Part shown: piece by piece, positions 1 to 9,330 of the stretch
Position numbering within the stretch: the stretch's first letter is position 1
Layout: every line of letters starts with the position of its first letter
DNA from: Alectoria sarmentosa
Taxonomy: Eukaryota; Ascomycota; Lecanoromycetes; Lecanorales; Parmeliaceae
Direction of reading: 5' to 3'
Length of the DNA stretch: 39,144 nt
Assembly: GCA_009733775.1 (NCBI GenBank)
Contig: WOGZ01000307.1
Location: forward strand, 1 to 39,144
Made by a program: the position numbers and the translations under genes
The notes under the pieces: generated by a model
Database searches by the model: none
What the model was told of the DNA's origin: nothing
What the model saw: only the letters and a program-made list of their open reading frames with translations

Positions 1-891
1 AATTTTAATGTATTTATAATTTAAATGCATTAATAAATTTAATATTTCAGTTCGAAGAGAGAGAAAGTAAAAAAAAAAAAAAAAGTTTAATCGGCGTTAA
101 GCCTTAAGTCCGTTTCGCCTTTTTTTGTTTTTAAATATCATGAATTTAATTCATGGGCCCTGACTTGTTATTTATTATTATTATTAAATTATTAATTATT
201 AAATCAAAGCGCTACTTTAACTAAGGTACTTAAATAAAACCGAGCTTGAAATTGAAACAACCGCCAAGAAAAATACGAGTCACCTCGTGAAACCAGCCCC
301 AAGCGGCCAAAAGTATATTCTTGACGAATAGCAATGACATGCAATGCAATGCCCACCAGCCCTTCATTCAGCCTCGAGTCGATCGCCTTCAACGGCAACC
401 AACATGCCACCAATGAGATGAGTTGTTGTTTATGTTTGTTTGTTTAAATCGAATACGGTAAGTAAGTGCGAATATAGTTCGAATTAATTGCTCATAGACC
501 AAATCGCGAAACATGGGTCTTTTGGGACGGAACCCCCGAGGGGGGGCTGTGTCTGTCTGACTGAGAGGAGCTTGGAGCTTGGAGGAGGAGAGGATGGTTT
601 GGTTTGGTTTGGTTTGGGTGTGTGTATGTATGTCTGTATATATGTATGTATATAGCGAGGTTTTTGGTTGTTGCTGCCTGTGGGCTGTAGGCTGTGAGGG
701 ATGAATTCAAATTGTGGCTATTGTATATATATATATATATATTGGTGATTGACCTTCAGTGACTGTTTTTGTTGTCAGATTGACCAGGGCAGATTGTCGG
801 ATTTAGTTTTTCAATTACGTCGATTGTTTAATTTATAGATATTACCGACATTTTATCCTCGAGTAGACTTCAAACACATCCCCTCTACGCC
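1..891. other. AT-rich and low-complexity upstream region, no gene seen
   Basis: The first 200 bases are AT-rich, with an A tract at about 69-84 and TTA/AAT runs. They look like the edge of another degraded repeat or a low-complexity spacer. Further right are four TTTGG units near 597-617, TATG/TGTA runs near 620-655 and an AT dinucleotide run at about 724-742. Short open frames here have no recognisable domain. The last 100-200 bases before 892 should contain the promoter and 5' leader of the Ost-alpha gene, but I see no convincing core element. Confidence 0.5.
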
Positions 892-967
892 ATGGGGCTC
901 TTCGACTCCAGCAGCAGCAGCTCAAGCAACACATGTCCCTCGATAACCACCGGTCCCCAATACGGTA

Positions 968-1039
<72 letters not shown>

Positions 1040-2381
1040 AGCAACCTGGCCATAAACGTCAATACTCAATACTGACAGACAGATACACCCATTCCAGGCA
1101 CAGACTATGTCATCGGCTCCCTCACCTTCCACGACTTAACCATCATCCTTTGCGGCGCCTTCACCGCCGCCACCTTTCTATTCTCCGGCGCCCAGCTCTT
1201 ACTCCACGCAACCCATTTCAGCAATCCCGCCCAGCAGACTCAGTGCGTGCCCCCGTTCTCTCCCTAAAAAAAGGCTTCCCCCCCCCCCCCTAATGTTACA
1301 AGCTGACCCTCATCACCCCAACCAGGATCCTCCGCATCGTCGCATTAGTACCCACCTTCGCGCTTGTCTACTTTCTCGCCGGCTTCGTTCCGTCGGCGGC
1401 GGTCTATCTCCAGCCGTGGGCGGACGCGTACGAAGCCGTTGCTCTGACGAGCTATTTCCTGTTGCTCGTCACGTATACGGCGCCGGATCCGCAACTGCGC
1501 GATGGGGTTTTCGATCGCTTGCTGCAACCGGGGAGCGGTGAGGGCAGCTTGAAATGGTATCGTGTGAGTGCGGCACCGTTCTGAAGAAGCCCGGTCGGTA
1601 TTGGGCGCTGACAGGTTGTGATGATCAGCGGACCTGGATCTTCGTGTTCCAATACATCCCCATCTCGTTTATCGTCGCCGTCGCGACGGACATCACGCAA
1701 GCCACTGGCTCCTACTGTGTGAATGGGCATGGTGTGCATTTTGCTCACATCTGGGTATGCACCCCCCCCCCTTTCTAATCAGTCAGTCCAAGTCCAGCCG
1801 TCTGACCTACCTGTGCAAAGTTAACAATCATCCACACAATCTCCGTCATGTTCGCCTTCCTCCGGCTATTGCAGTTTTACCGCCGCCTCCGAATCGAGCT
1901 CAAGGAACACCGCGTCAAGCGCAAGCTCTTCGCGATCAAAGGCATCGTCTTCCTCAGCACGCTGCAAACCTTCCTCTTCGCCATCCTCTCCTCGACCGGC
2001 GCCGTCAAGCCCAGCGCCACGCTCTCCTACAACGATTTTTACTTCGGCATCCCCTCGATCCTCATCTGCGGCGAAATGGTGCTCTTCGCAATGTTCAACT
2101 TCTACGCCTACAGCGTCAAACCTTACACTCTGTCGTCGTCGTCGTCGTCCGGCTGCGGGATCGAATGGCAAGCCTCCAAAGGCGGGGCGCGTTACCGTGG
2201 CGGATTCCTGGGCATCGACGCTCTGCTGGCGGCGATGAATCCGATGGAGATTGCGAGAGGACTGGCGCTCGCGGTTCGGTATCTGGTGTCGAGCCCGCGG
2301 CCACATGGCTATGATAACCTACCTCTTCGCCAAAGGGGTGCTGCGGGTTCTGTTGCGAGAACAGATTGCGGAGCGGAATAA
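892..2381 (+). CDS. Organic solute transporter alpha / TMEM184 (DUF300) family membrane protein, 3' end altered by a retrotransposon
   Basis: Five exons are proposed: 892-964, 1098-1242, 1326-1563, 1629-1754 and 1821-2381. All introns are GT-AG, all joints keep frame, and the product is 380 residues. The start MGLFDSSSSS precedes several hydrophobic helices (for example LTIILCGAFTAATFLFSGA and FALVYFLAGFVPSAAVYL). The family signatures KWYRRTWIFVFQYIP and FFYxxL-like AFLRLLQFYRRLR are present, as are the late segments ILICGEMVLFAMFNFYAYSVKPY and LLAAMNPMEIARGL. This matches the Solute_trans_a family of seven-helix proteins; fungal members are of unclear substrate, probably in endomembranes. 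After residue 371 the frame runs into an LTR and stops nine codons later, so the native C-terminus is lost. Exon positions are my reading of splice sites; the family call is firm. Confidence 0.85.
971..1036. repeat. CT dinucleotide microsatellite inside intron 1
   Basis: An almost uninterrupted CT run of about 66 bases with one TTT interruption lies just inside the first intron (965-1097) of the Ost-alpha gene. On the complementary strand it reads as GA, giving an Arg-Glu dipeptide open frame that is not a gene. Confidence 0.95.
2346..2350. repeat. Left target-site duplication GGTTC
   Basis: The five bases immediately left of the LTR are GGTTC. The five immediately right of the other LTR (7618-7622) are AATTC, which is the same word after two G-to-A changes of the kind seen throughout the element. 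A 5-bp duplication is the usual Copia footprint. Confidence 0.7.
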
Positions 2382-2698
2382 CTAGTAGCCGAGTGGTTTC
2401 AATAGTAGTAGATTGTGACTATGATTATGGTAATGATCGTGTCTAAACAGCATAAAGAGAAAAGCATAAAGGCGGTCATGATCCAGTCTATATAGAACAA
2501 AGGGGCCCCGAAATCGGACCCGGACAATTATCGAATTCTTATGGGTTCCTTATCGAAAAGTGGCGAACTCAGGGATATTACTTTCATGATCATTTGCCGA
2601 ACCCACATGATCCACATGAGTCTTTCGTATGACACATATAATCCTTCATATAACACATATAAGCGAGTTTATTATTTAATGAATGAATTCAAACAACA
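2351..2698 (-). repeat. LTR (3' LTR of the element), lightly mutated
   Basis: This 348-base copy begins TGTTGCGAGAACAG and ends AACAACA. It aligns throughout with 7291-7617, for example the shared blocks CATAAAGAGAAAAGCATAAA and ATCGAAAAGTGGCGAAC. It keeps GC-rich words such as GGGGCCCCG and has far fewer C-to-T changes than its partner. It carries about 20-26 bases around 2630-2655 that are missing from the right copy. It supplies the stop codon now used by the Ost-alpha reading frame. Confidence 0.92.
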
Positions 2699-2708
2699 TT
2701 CCCTCTTT
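2699..2708 (-). other. Polypurine tract for plus-strand priming
   Basis: On the minus strand AAAGAGGGAA directly abuts the start of the 3' LTR (TGTTG). This is the expected place and composition for the polypurine tract of an LTR element and fixes the element's orientation as minus. Confidence 0.75.
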
Positions 2709-2799
2709 ATAAATTCGCTTATTTTGATTAATGAAAATTATACACATTCATTAATCGCCTGCATCGTTCAAAGAATTGTTTAATTAAAGATTTAATAAA

Positions 2800-3369
2800 T
2801 ATATTTACGATCTGATCGTTTATAAATACGAAGTTTATAATAATTTCATTATTGATTAAGATTTTTCGTATATAATGATATTAAATATTGATGTGCTTGA
2901 TACGTTAATAATATTTAAGATTTTTAATGAGAATAAAATTATTTTTATTGTCGTCGAGTAAACGAATCGAATCGTTTTTAAGGATTTGAAAATGTAATTT
3001 TTGAAATTATTATATAATTCATATTATTGTCTTAATAACCTCGATGAAAACGACGTATTCAATTTTGATAATAAATGTAACAATATTTCTTTACTTTTTA
3101 CTATTTCAAATACAAGCCGCTTAATCTCATAATAAAATATATTTATAAATAAATTTTCTATTCGCTTTGTCGTCATCGTAAATCGAGTTTAAATAAACGA
3201 TAAAATGTTTTTTCTTATGAAATCGTAGATCATATTTAATAATATCGACGATGTATTTAAATATTCGATTGATTGCATTCAAATAACGCATAATAAAATT
3301 ATAATAAAATTGACTTAATTTATTAATCGTAAAGGCTAAATTAGATCGTGTATCAGTCATAAAATACAT
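2800..3369 (-). pseudogene. Copia RNase H region, degenerate
   Basis: At 3127-3369 the minus strand reads YFMTDTRSNLAFTINKLSQF followed by LNAINRIFKYIVDIIKYDL. This matches the Copia segment just after reverse transcriptase (the TRPDI..AV..LSQF and ALKRILRYL motifs), with substitutions typical of C-to-T mutation. The downstream RNase H part towards 2800 is broken by stops. It is non-functional. Confidence 0.75.
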
Positions 3370-3549
3370 AAGACTTTTAATGCGTTTTTGATAATTTAAT
3401 TAATCAATGCGTTCTTCGTTGAAGCGCGTAATCTCGATTATTTTATATTTATCGAATAATATAATGATCGAAGTGCATTGCTTCATTTTATACTCGTGAA
3501 AAAAAAATTTAACGTATTGTGATTGATTAAGAGTTAAGATAATAACGAT

Positions 3550-4260
3550 ATAATGTATTTAAATATCGAATATTTTATCGATTAAATCGAAGTCTTTCAT
3601 TTTGAAAAATGTTTTAATATCGTTTTTAATAATATTTATTAAGATCTCGATTATAATAAAAATGAGAATATCGTCGACATAAAAAGCGACGATAATTAAC
3701 TTTAAGTTTATGATTCGAATATAAATATATTTGTTTGAAAATATAGATTTGAATCTCATCTTAATAATGATCTTTTCGAATTTCATATTTCAAATATGAG
3801 TCGATTATTTGAAATCGTATAATTTTTTTAATAGGCGAAGCACTTTATTATTAATAATATTTGAATATTCGAGCGATATCATTATATAAATCTCGTTATA
3901 TAAATCGCTATTAAAATACGCGTTATTAATATTCAATTAATGAATTAATAAATTCAAATAAATTGTTAAGGCGAATAATAATTTCAATAATTTAAACTTG
4001 AAAATAAATGCGAACGTTTCGTCGTAATTTATCTCTTTCATTTATAAATATTCTCGAATAATTAATTTTATCTTATATTGATCGATGATCTTATCAAAAT
4101 TGTATTTGATTTTAAATATTTATTTGCAATTAATAAGCTTACGACCGATAAATAAATTATTAAATTTTCAAATATCATTAATTATCAAGTCGATAATTTA
4201 TTTGACGATAGCAGGCTTTCATTTAAGCGCATCAAATTCGTTAATGATTTTTTTATAAAT
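3550..4260 (-). pseudogene. Copia reverse transcriptase, degenerate
   Basis: The minus strand encodes fragments in the right order for a Copia RT: IIDQYKIKLIIREYL, then NYDETFAFIFKFKLLKLLFAL (about 4055-3965), then the catalytic YVDDILIF box near 3680, then FFKMKDFDLIDKIFDI near 3590-3560. The YVDD catalytic box survives, but stops separate the fragments. It is non-functional. Confidence 0.85.
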
Positions 4261-4569
4261 CGTAGATTCGATGTGCTGTGCGATGTGTGACTAATTTTTA
4301 AAATTAAAGATCTCATCGAATTTCACACGATTATTCATTTTATAAATACGCGACGATTTAATAAATGTAATTATAAACTTTATAAAGCGTCGTATATTGC
4401 CCTTTAATATGAGAATAAATATTGAATTTATAATAATAACATTTAAAATCGAATCAAACTCGATTTAAGAAATCGAAATTTCGATTATTCGACGTTTATT
4501 TAAAATCTTTAAAATCTCATTAATTGCGAAAGAAGAAGTTTTCTCATTATTATTATTTAATAAACGAGA

Positions 4570-4845
4570 TTATAAATCTTTTTTATGATAATTAAAGGTT
4601 GCTTGATGAGAGTCTCTTTTTAATATTAACTCTCTTAAATCGTTATTTTGATCGTTTATCGACGACGATGTGATGTTATTAATTGAGGTCCTACGATTCT
4701 TCTGATCATCGTCATTATCAAATATATATTTGTTTATTATCTCGACGGCATTATTAATGATATCGTCGTTATCAAATAATATAAATGTTTTCTTTACACG
4801 CATAAAATCGAATTTCGAAAATAAACCTTTAAATAGCAATTTCAA
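4570..4845 (-). pseudogene. Integrase/RT linker region, degenerate
   Basis: An open stretch of 91 codons between the integrase and RT remnants is acidic and Asn/Lys-rich (IINNAVEIINKYIFDNDDDQ). It corresponds by position to the poorly conserved integrase C-terminal and linker segment of Copia polyproteins. It has no independent function. Confidence 0.45.
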
Positions 4846-5163
4846 GCCTTTTTAATGCTCGTAAAAAATCACATTCGTAAATCATTCGAATCGGTTTTTA
4901 TTAGATTTATAAACACGATATTAAGTCTTCGAATAATATTCGATATATATTTTTAAATAATTCACGTTATGTAACTTACTCCGTCGTTGTTTCTTAAATA
5001 AAAACATTTTACACACATATTTAAATATCCTCTCATTATTAAAATCTGACATCATTTTTGTTTATTGTTTTTTAAGTGATTTATTCTCTTTGATAAAGAG
5101 CTTGTTATAAATATAATACGCGTATATTATCGTTTCTATTTAAAAGAATAACGATAATTTCGA

Positions 5164-5499
5164 TTATACGAGCATTGTTCTGATTATCGTAATCATTATT
5201 CTATTAAATCTTTTTGAGATTTTATTTTGATATGCGATGTATATAAAGATAAACTTTATATAAACATTTATGTCGCGTAATTCTTTCTCGATGACTTTAT
5301 ATTTCAATGCATTATTAATATGAATACACATCATTAATTTCTTTTTTTCAATTAATAAGTGTTTGATTTTATGAATCAGAAAATCATAAATTTCGATTTT
5401 AAATGCGATAAGTCGTATCATCGCCCATTCAATTATCTCATTAATAAACGACATAAAATACACATATTCTCTTTTAATGTTATTGATAGAAAACTTGCC
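5164..5499 (-). pseudogene. Copia integrase core, degenerate
   Basis: The minus strand reads FIYIAYQNKISKRFNRIMIT near 5240-5180. This fits the integrase core C-terminal motif (PYTPQQNG.AER.NRT) in position and spacing, and is preceded by a core-like stretch with YFMSFINEI. Several acidic and aromatic positions have been lost. It is non-functional. Confidence 0.75.
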
Positions 5500-5856
5500 T
5501 CAAAAGTCGATATGCATTTTTACTGCTGATATCGTAATCTTCATATGAAACTTTTTATTAATAATCTTAATCATCTTCGTAGCATCACACACGTCGCAAT
5601 CGAAATCTTTTAAAATCTTAAATCGATTCATTTTATAAACATAAAGATGTAGATTTTTCAATTTATATACTTTTAAATAATTAAATCGTTGATATATTAA
5701 CTCGAATATTATAAAAATAAAATGTTTACGTTTAGGTAAAATCTTCGTAATGATTGCGATTATTCGATTAATTGATATAAATGTTTTATCGAAGTTGCAT
5801 TCAATTAATTCATAAAGATTATTCTTCACATAATCAAAAACGATAACATTATTCAT
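5500..5856 (-). pseudogene. GAG-pre-integrase / integrase zinc-binding region, degenerate
   Basis: The 118-codon frame contains IYQRFNYLKVYKL followed by DFDCDVCDATKMIK. This is the HHCC zinc-binding arrangement preceding a Copia integrase: two histidines expected in HRRLGHL have become tyrosines, while the CDVC pair survives. It is non-functional. Confidence 0.72.
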
Positions 5857-6334
5857 TTTTTTGTTAATGATTCATATCATCTAATTATCAAAGTATATTA
5901 AAAATTCACGTTTATCAAAAGCGATAATAAATAGTAAATTGACTCTTATGTTTAATATATAAAATATATTCTTCAAAATTTATGTCTGACGATCGACTCA
6001 TATACGAATGTCGTTTATATTTTCACATAATAATTCGCCTTGATTATCGAACTTCATTATTTCATCATAATGAGTTATGCTAATAAATAAATTCTTTTAA
6101 AATATTATATAACGTGTGATTTTTAAGTTGATGATTTATTCGAGAATCTTTATAATATGTTTACGATATGTGATTATTCAAATACGTTTTTTACGAGATA
6201 TATCTTTCACATTATTATTCTTTTCTTTCGTTGCAATAACGATTTTGTCTTTTTATTTAAAAAAGCGAATTGTGAATTTGCTAAAAGTTTTATAATCATT
6301 TTTTGATTGTGAGATATCGTCTTTGTTCGCCTCC

Positions 6335-6410
6335 TTTCCTTTTTTTTTGAGATTAAAATAATTCGATTTATAATAACCTTTTTTATCATATTTAAAACAT
6401 TCGACGTTTA
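6335..6410 (-). pseudogene. Gag CCHC zinc knuckle, degenerate
   Basis: The minus strand reads VECFKYDKKGYYKSNYF. The spacing is that of a CX2CX4HX4C nucleocapsid knuckle, but only the first cysteine remains; the others read as tyrosine, the expected outcome of G-to-A change in TGT/CAT codons. The gag body lies to the right (about 6500-7280) and is too damaged to delimit. Confidence 0.65.
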
Positions 6411-7274
6411 TAAAATTATTGTTTTTCGAGCGATCTCTTTGATTTTGCTTATCATCACGATTTTTCTTTATATTAATAATGTTTGAATTATCTTTACGTT
6501 TAATATTTTATTTCATAATACGAAATTATTTTAAAATTAATATTATAATGAAAATGTCGATTTGATTCAAAATATACTTTATTATATTATACTCATTTCT
6601 CTGATATACATTCACGATTACGATTATATGATATATATTCGATAACTTTGCATTCGATACGAGGTTATAAATTTCATCGCTTAATTGCTTTAAAGTCATC
6701 GTTATTTTATTGATTAATTCATCGCTATTTTTAATATAATCGAAAAATCGTTATAACATAAATAATAAACGTTTCTTATCACTCATTTTATAAAATTATT
6801 TCAACTCGTTTTATACGTTTTTGAATGAGTTTATATTGTTTATATGACTTTACTACGTTTTTTTCACATTAACAATTAATATAATAATTATTTAATGATT
6901 CACAAGCATTTAATTGCGTTTTTCTTTATTATCGTTTAAGCATTTTCTGATATCTTTTATAATGCCTCACATATCACGTCTTATCAAAAACATTTTATGA
7001 ATTTAAGCTTAATTATTATAATTATAAGTTTTTAAAATAAATAGCTTAATATATAAATGCTTTAATAATAACTTATTTAGATTATTCAAATTGATTTTCA
7101 GCATCTATTTTTTATCTTTTTTAATAAATGCTATAAGCTTCTCATCTGACGAATTCGAATTTTGTTCAATAATGTAAAAGCTTAATAACGCCGTCTCTCG
7201 ATCGGCGAATGTTATATCTCATTTCATTAAGGCGATAATAAAATCTCGTTCAATAATTATTTGATAAATAAATT

Positions 7275-7290
7275 AATCGAACTCATAATC
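7275..7290 (-). other. Primer-binding site, resembling a tRNA-Met anticodon arm
   Basis: Directly after the 5' LTR on the minus strand the sequence is GATTATGAGTTCGATT. Allowing for C-to-T/G-to-A changes it resembles the complement of a methionine tRNA anticodon arm (loop CTCATAA). It does not resemble a tRNA 3' end. Some Copia elements, including Drosophila copia, prime from an internal half-tRNA in this way. The match is short and mutated. Confidence 0.5.
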
Positions 7291-7617
7291 TATTACGAGA
7301 ATAGATTGCGAAGCGAAATAATTAATAATCGAGTGGTTTCAATAATAATAAATTGTAATTATGATTATGATAATGATCGTGTTTAAATAACATAAAGAGA
7401 AAAGCATAAAGGCGATCATGATTCAGTTTATATAAAACAAAGGGACCCCGAAATCGAACCCGGACAACTACCGAATTTCTATAAATTCCCTATCGAAAAG
7501 TGGCGAACTTAAAGATATTACTTTTATGATTATTTGCCGAACTCATATAATTCATATGAGTCTTTCGTATAACACATATAAGCGAGTTTATTATTTAATA
7601 AGTGGGTTTAAACAATA
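7291..7617 (-). repeat. LTR (5' LTR of the element), strongly mutated
   Basis: This 327-base partner of 2351-2698 begins TATTACGAGAATAG and ends AACAATA, so both conserved terminal dinucleotides (TG and CA) have become TA. By eye it differs from the left LTR by roughly 35-40 transitions and a deletion of about 20-26 bases. Virtually all transitions are C-to-T or G-to-A in this copy and none falls at a CpG. Confidence 0.92.
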
Positions 7618-7622
7618 AATTC
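7618..7622. repeat. Right target-site duplication, mutated to AATTC
   Basis: AATTC follows the right LTR and corresponds to GGTTC at 2346-2350 after two G-to-A changes. If the element is removed at this point, the Ost-alpha frame continues for 15 more codons to a stop at 7669-7671. Confidence 0.65.
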
Positions 7623-7897
7623 TCCATCGTTATATATGCCGCAAGCATTAAATAATGCGACATATCAATAAAAATGAGCGTGCAATTTAAATTCTGTAAA
7701 GTATAAACGCGTAAATCGATATACATCGTTTCCGAGATAATAACGCTGAAGAAACTAAGAAAAGATTCCGATTCGAGCCGAAAGGGCGAAAATTAAAAAA
7801 TAATTGTGATAAAATAAACTAAGAATTAAATTGAGACCTTAAGAGACTCGAGTAGTTTCCGAATAAAATAAAACGATCATAAAAACATGAAAAAAAT

Positions 7898-7975
7898 AAC
7901 AACAGAGAATCGAACTTAAGATCTTGTTCGTAAACTTTATTAAAAACGCGTGATAACTAGAAAACACCACATTAG
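7898..7975 (-). other. tRNA-like remnant (possible tRNA pseudogene or SINE head)
   Basis: On the minus strand there is CTAGTTATCACG, which resembles the tRNA A-box/D-arm. About 40 bases later comes AGTTCGATTCT, which fits the B-box/T-arm consensus, with T-stem partners matching at four of five pairs if C-to-T changes are allowed. The anticodon stem cannot be folded convincingly. It is best read as a mutated tRNA gene or tRNA-derived SINE, not a working tRNA. Confidence 0.4.
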
Positions 7976-8104
7976 ATATATCGCCTCATATTTTATAAAT
8001 ACTAACTTAATTATAGCATTGAACCATCATTACTTGTCGATAAAAGTGATAAATTTATTTGATTATCAAATGTAACTGAACTGAATATGAGAAAAAGAAG
8101 GCGA

Positions 8105-8190
8105 GTTAGCGTATTCAAAATCAGTTGAAATGTCTTGACATTTTCAAAAAAAAAAACACCACTTACAATTTTGTATTATAACATCAAAAA
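8105..8190 (-). repeat. Inverted-repeat arm A (mutated copy)
   Basis: The reverse complement of this stretch matches 8719-8806 over about 85 bases. Shared words are TACAAAATTGTA, GTGGTGT followed by a T run, TGAAAATG.CAAGACATT and ACGCTAA. Most differences are C-to-T or G-to-A in this arm, which lies in the AT-rich zone. Confidence 0.75.
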
Positions 8191-8718
8191 AGCTAAATAT
8201 ATAATCAAATAAACCTTCGCAACGATTAAAAGTTGTGATGCAATGATTAAAAAGTAGATTTGCAATTTCATTTGATTGAAAAACTCAATTAATCATTCAT
8301 AGTGGCGCTGTCATGGTTCCAGCCTATCAGCCTACCTTCCCAGTCAGCCTCTCTCCAGTACGCAGCCCGATTGGGCCTAGCGCGGCTTGGCACTTAACGC
8401 CGACAGCGCACTAACGCCGAGCCTTGGCGTTCACATACTTCTTGACACCAGCATGCACTTGTAACATAGCATAGTTAATATTCCATTCAAACCACATACA
8501 AGTGCTATCCAAGTCCAATGTGCAGTCCCTGACAGGCGCTATCAAAATCGATATCAATATTCAATCACGTTATGCGTCTCAACAGACGCGCAGATATCAT
8601 ATAAAAATTTCCTTAAAGTACACAAATTCTCGGGTTGTAAGACTTCAATATAGTTTCTTTTTATTCATCTGAGACTTATTCTGACGGTAGCAGCGATATT
8701 GATAAGGTACGTTGTCCG

Positions 8719-8806
8719 ATGTTGGTGCTACAGTACAAAATTGTAGGTGGTGTGTTTTTTTTTGAAAATGCCAAGACATTCCAATTGGTTTTGAAAACGC
8801 TAATTG
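8719..8806 (+). repeat. Inverted-repeat arm B (unmutated copy)
   Basis: This is the partner of 8105-8190 in opposite orientation, about 530 bases away, lying in normal-composition DNA. The pair could be the terminal repeats of a small non-autonomous DNA transposon of about 700 bases or an inverted segmental duplication. I see no transposase and no clear target duplication. Confidence 0.72.
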
Positions 8807-9330
8807 GCTGACTAATCATGCGTATAACATCACGTCTTCCGAGCGCCCTAACCCATTCGTTCTTCCGTATGCTGCAGCGCAAATATTTTCTTCCATCTCC
8901 GTGGAAGTGATAGTAGTGACACTAGATTTTGAGTCTTTGAATCGCAATCAAGCGCTAAAGCAAATCAAGTTATTCCACAGCAGTGCGTAAAAGACCTCAG
9001 GTTGAAAACACTGATTGGTAGGGAAAGGACATTCTGACAGTTTGACCTATGTGAAAACCCTGCCAAGTGCTCATGTAGAAGCTCGAAGTGATGTGAAACT
9101 TTTGCTAATGAAAAGCACTTGGTCAACACTTGGTAACGACGCATATAAATTTCCTGCCTTTTCTTCACCTCCCACCTTCTGACTTCCAACCAAATAACCT
9201 TCTTCTCTTTTCCCTCCTCCTTCTATCCTTCCACACTTCGGTTTCTTACCTCAAGAAACCGCCGTTCTTCTGAGATACGCTTACAATCCTTGCGAACCTC
9301 TCGCTTTTCATCGCTAAAAACTCACTCAAG

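Larger units (their letters stand above)
2351..7617 (-). mobile_element. Degenerate full-length Ty1/Copia LTR retrotransposon, heavily C-to-T mutated
   Basis: A 5,267-base element is bounded by two related LTRs in direct orientation (2351-2698 and 7291-7617). A 5-bp target duplication flanks it, with TGTTG at one end and CAACA at the other. Read on the minus strand the order is LTR, primer-binding site, zinc knuckle, GAG-pre-integrase, integrase core, reverse transcriptase, RNase H, polypurine tract, LTR. Integrase before reverse transcriptase defines Copia rather than Gypsy. Stops and missing cysteines and histidines occur in every domain, so no product can be made. The interior is extremely AT-rich from RIP-like mutation, while the left LTR is near normal composition. 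It lies antisense to, and within the 3' end of, the Ost-alpha gene. Confidence 0.93.
7623..8300. other. AT-rich mutated right flank of the retrotransposon
   Basis: This is single-copy-looking DNA that continues the mutated composition for about 680 bases past the right LTR and then ends abruptly near 8300, where ordinary GC content returns. Its first 49 bases should be the original 3' end of the Ost-alpha coding region. It also contains a tRNA-like remnant and an inverted-repeat arm, listed separately. No protein gene is seen. Confidence 0.6.

Noticed and set aside
842..1132. Minus-strand open frame with a long Arg-Glu dipeptide run
   Set aside because: It is the complement of the CT microsatellite in intron 1 of the Ost-alpha gene, and the flanks are that gene's exons read backwards.
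3127..6389. Several minus-strand open frames of 60-118 codons as separate genes
   Set aside because: They are fragments of one degenerate Copia polyprotein. AT-rich mutated DNA and internal stops show that they are not independent genes.
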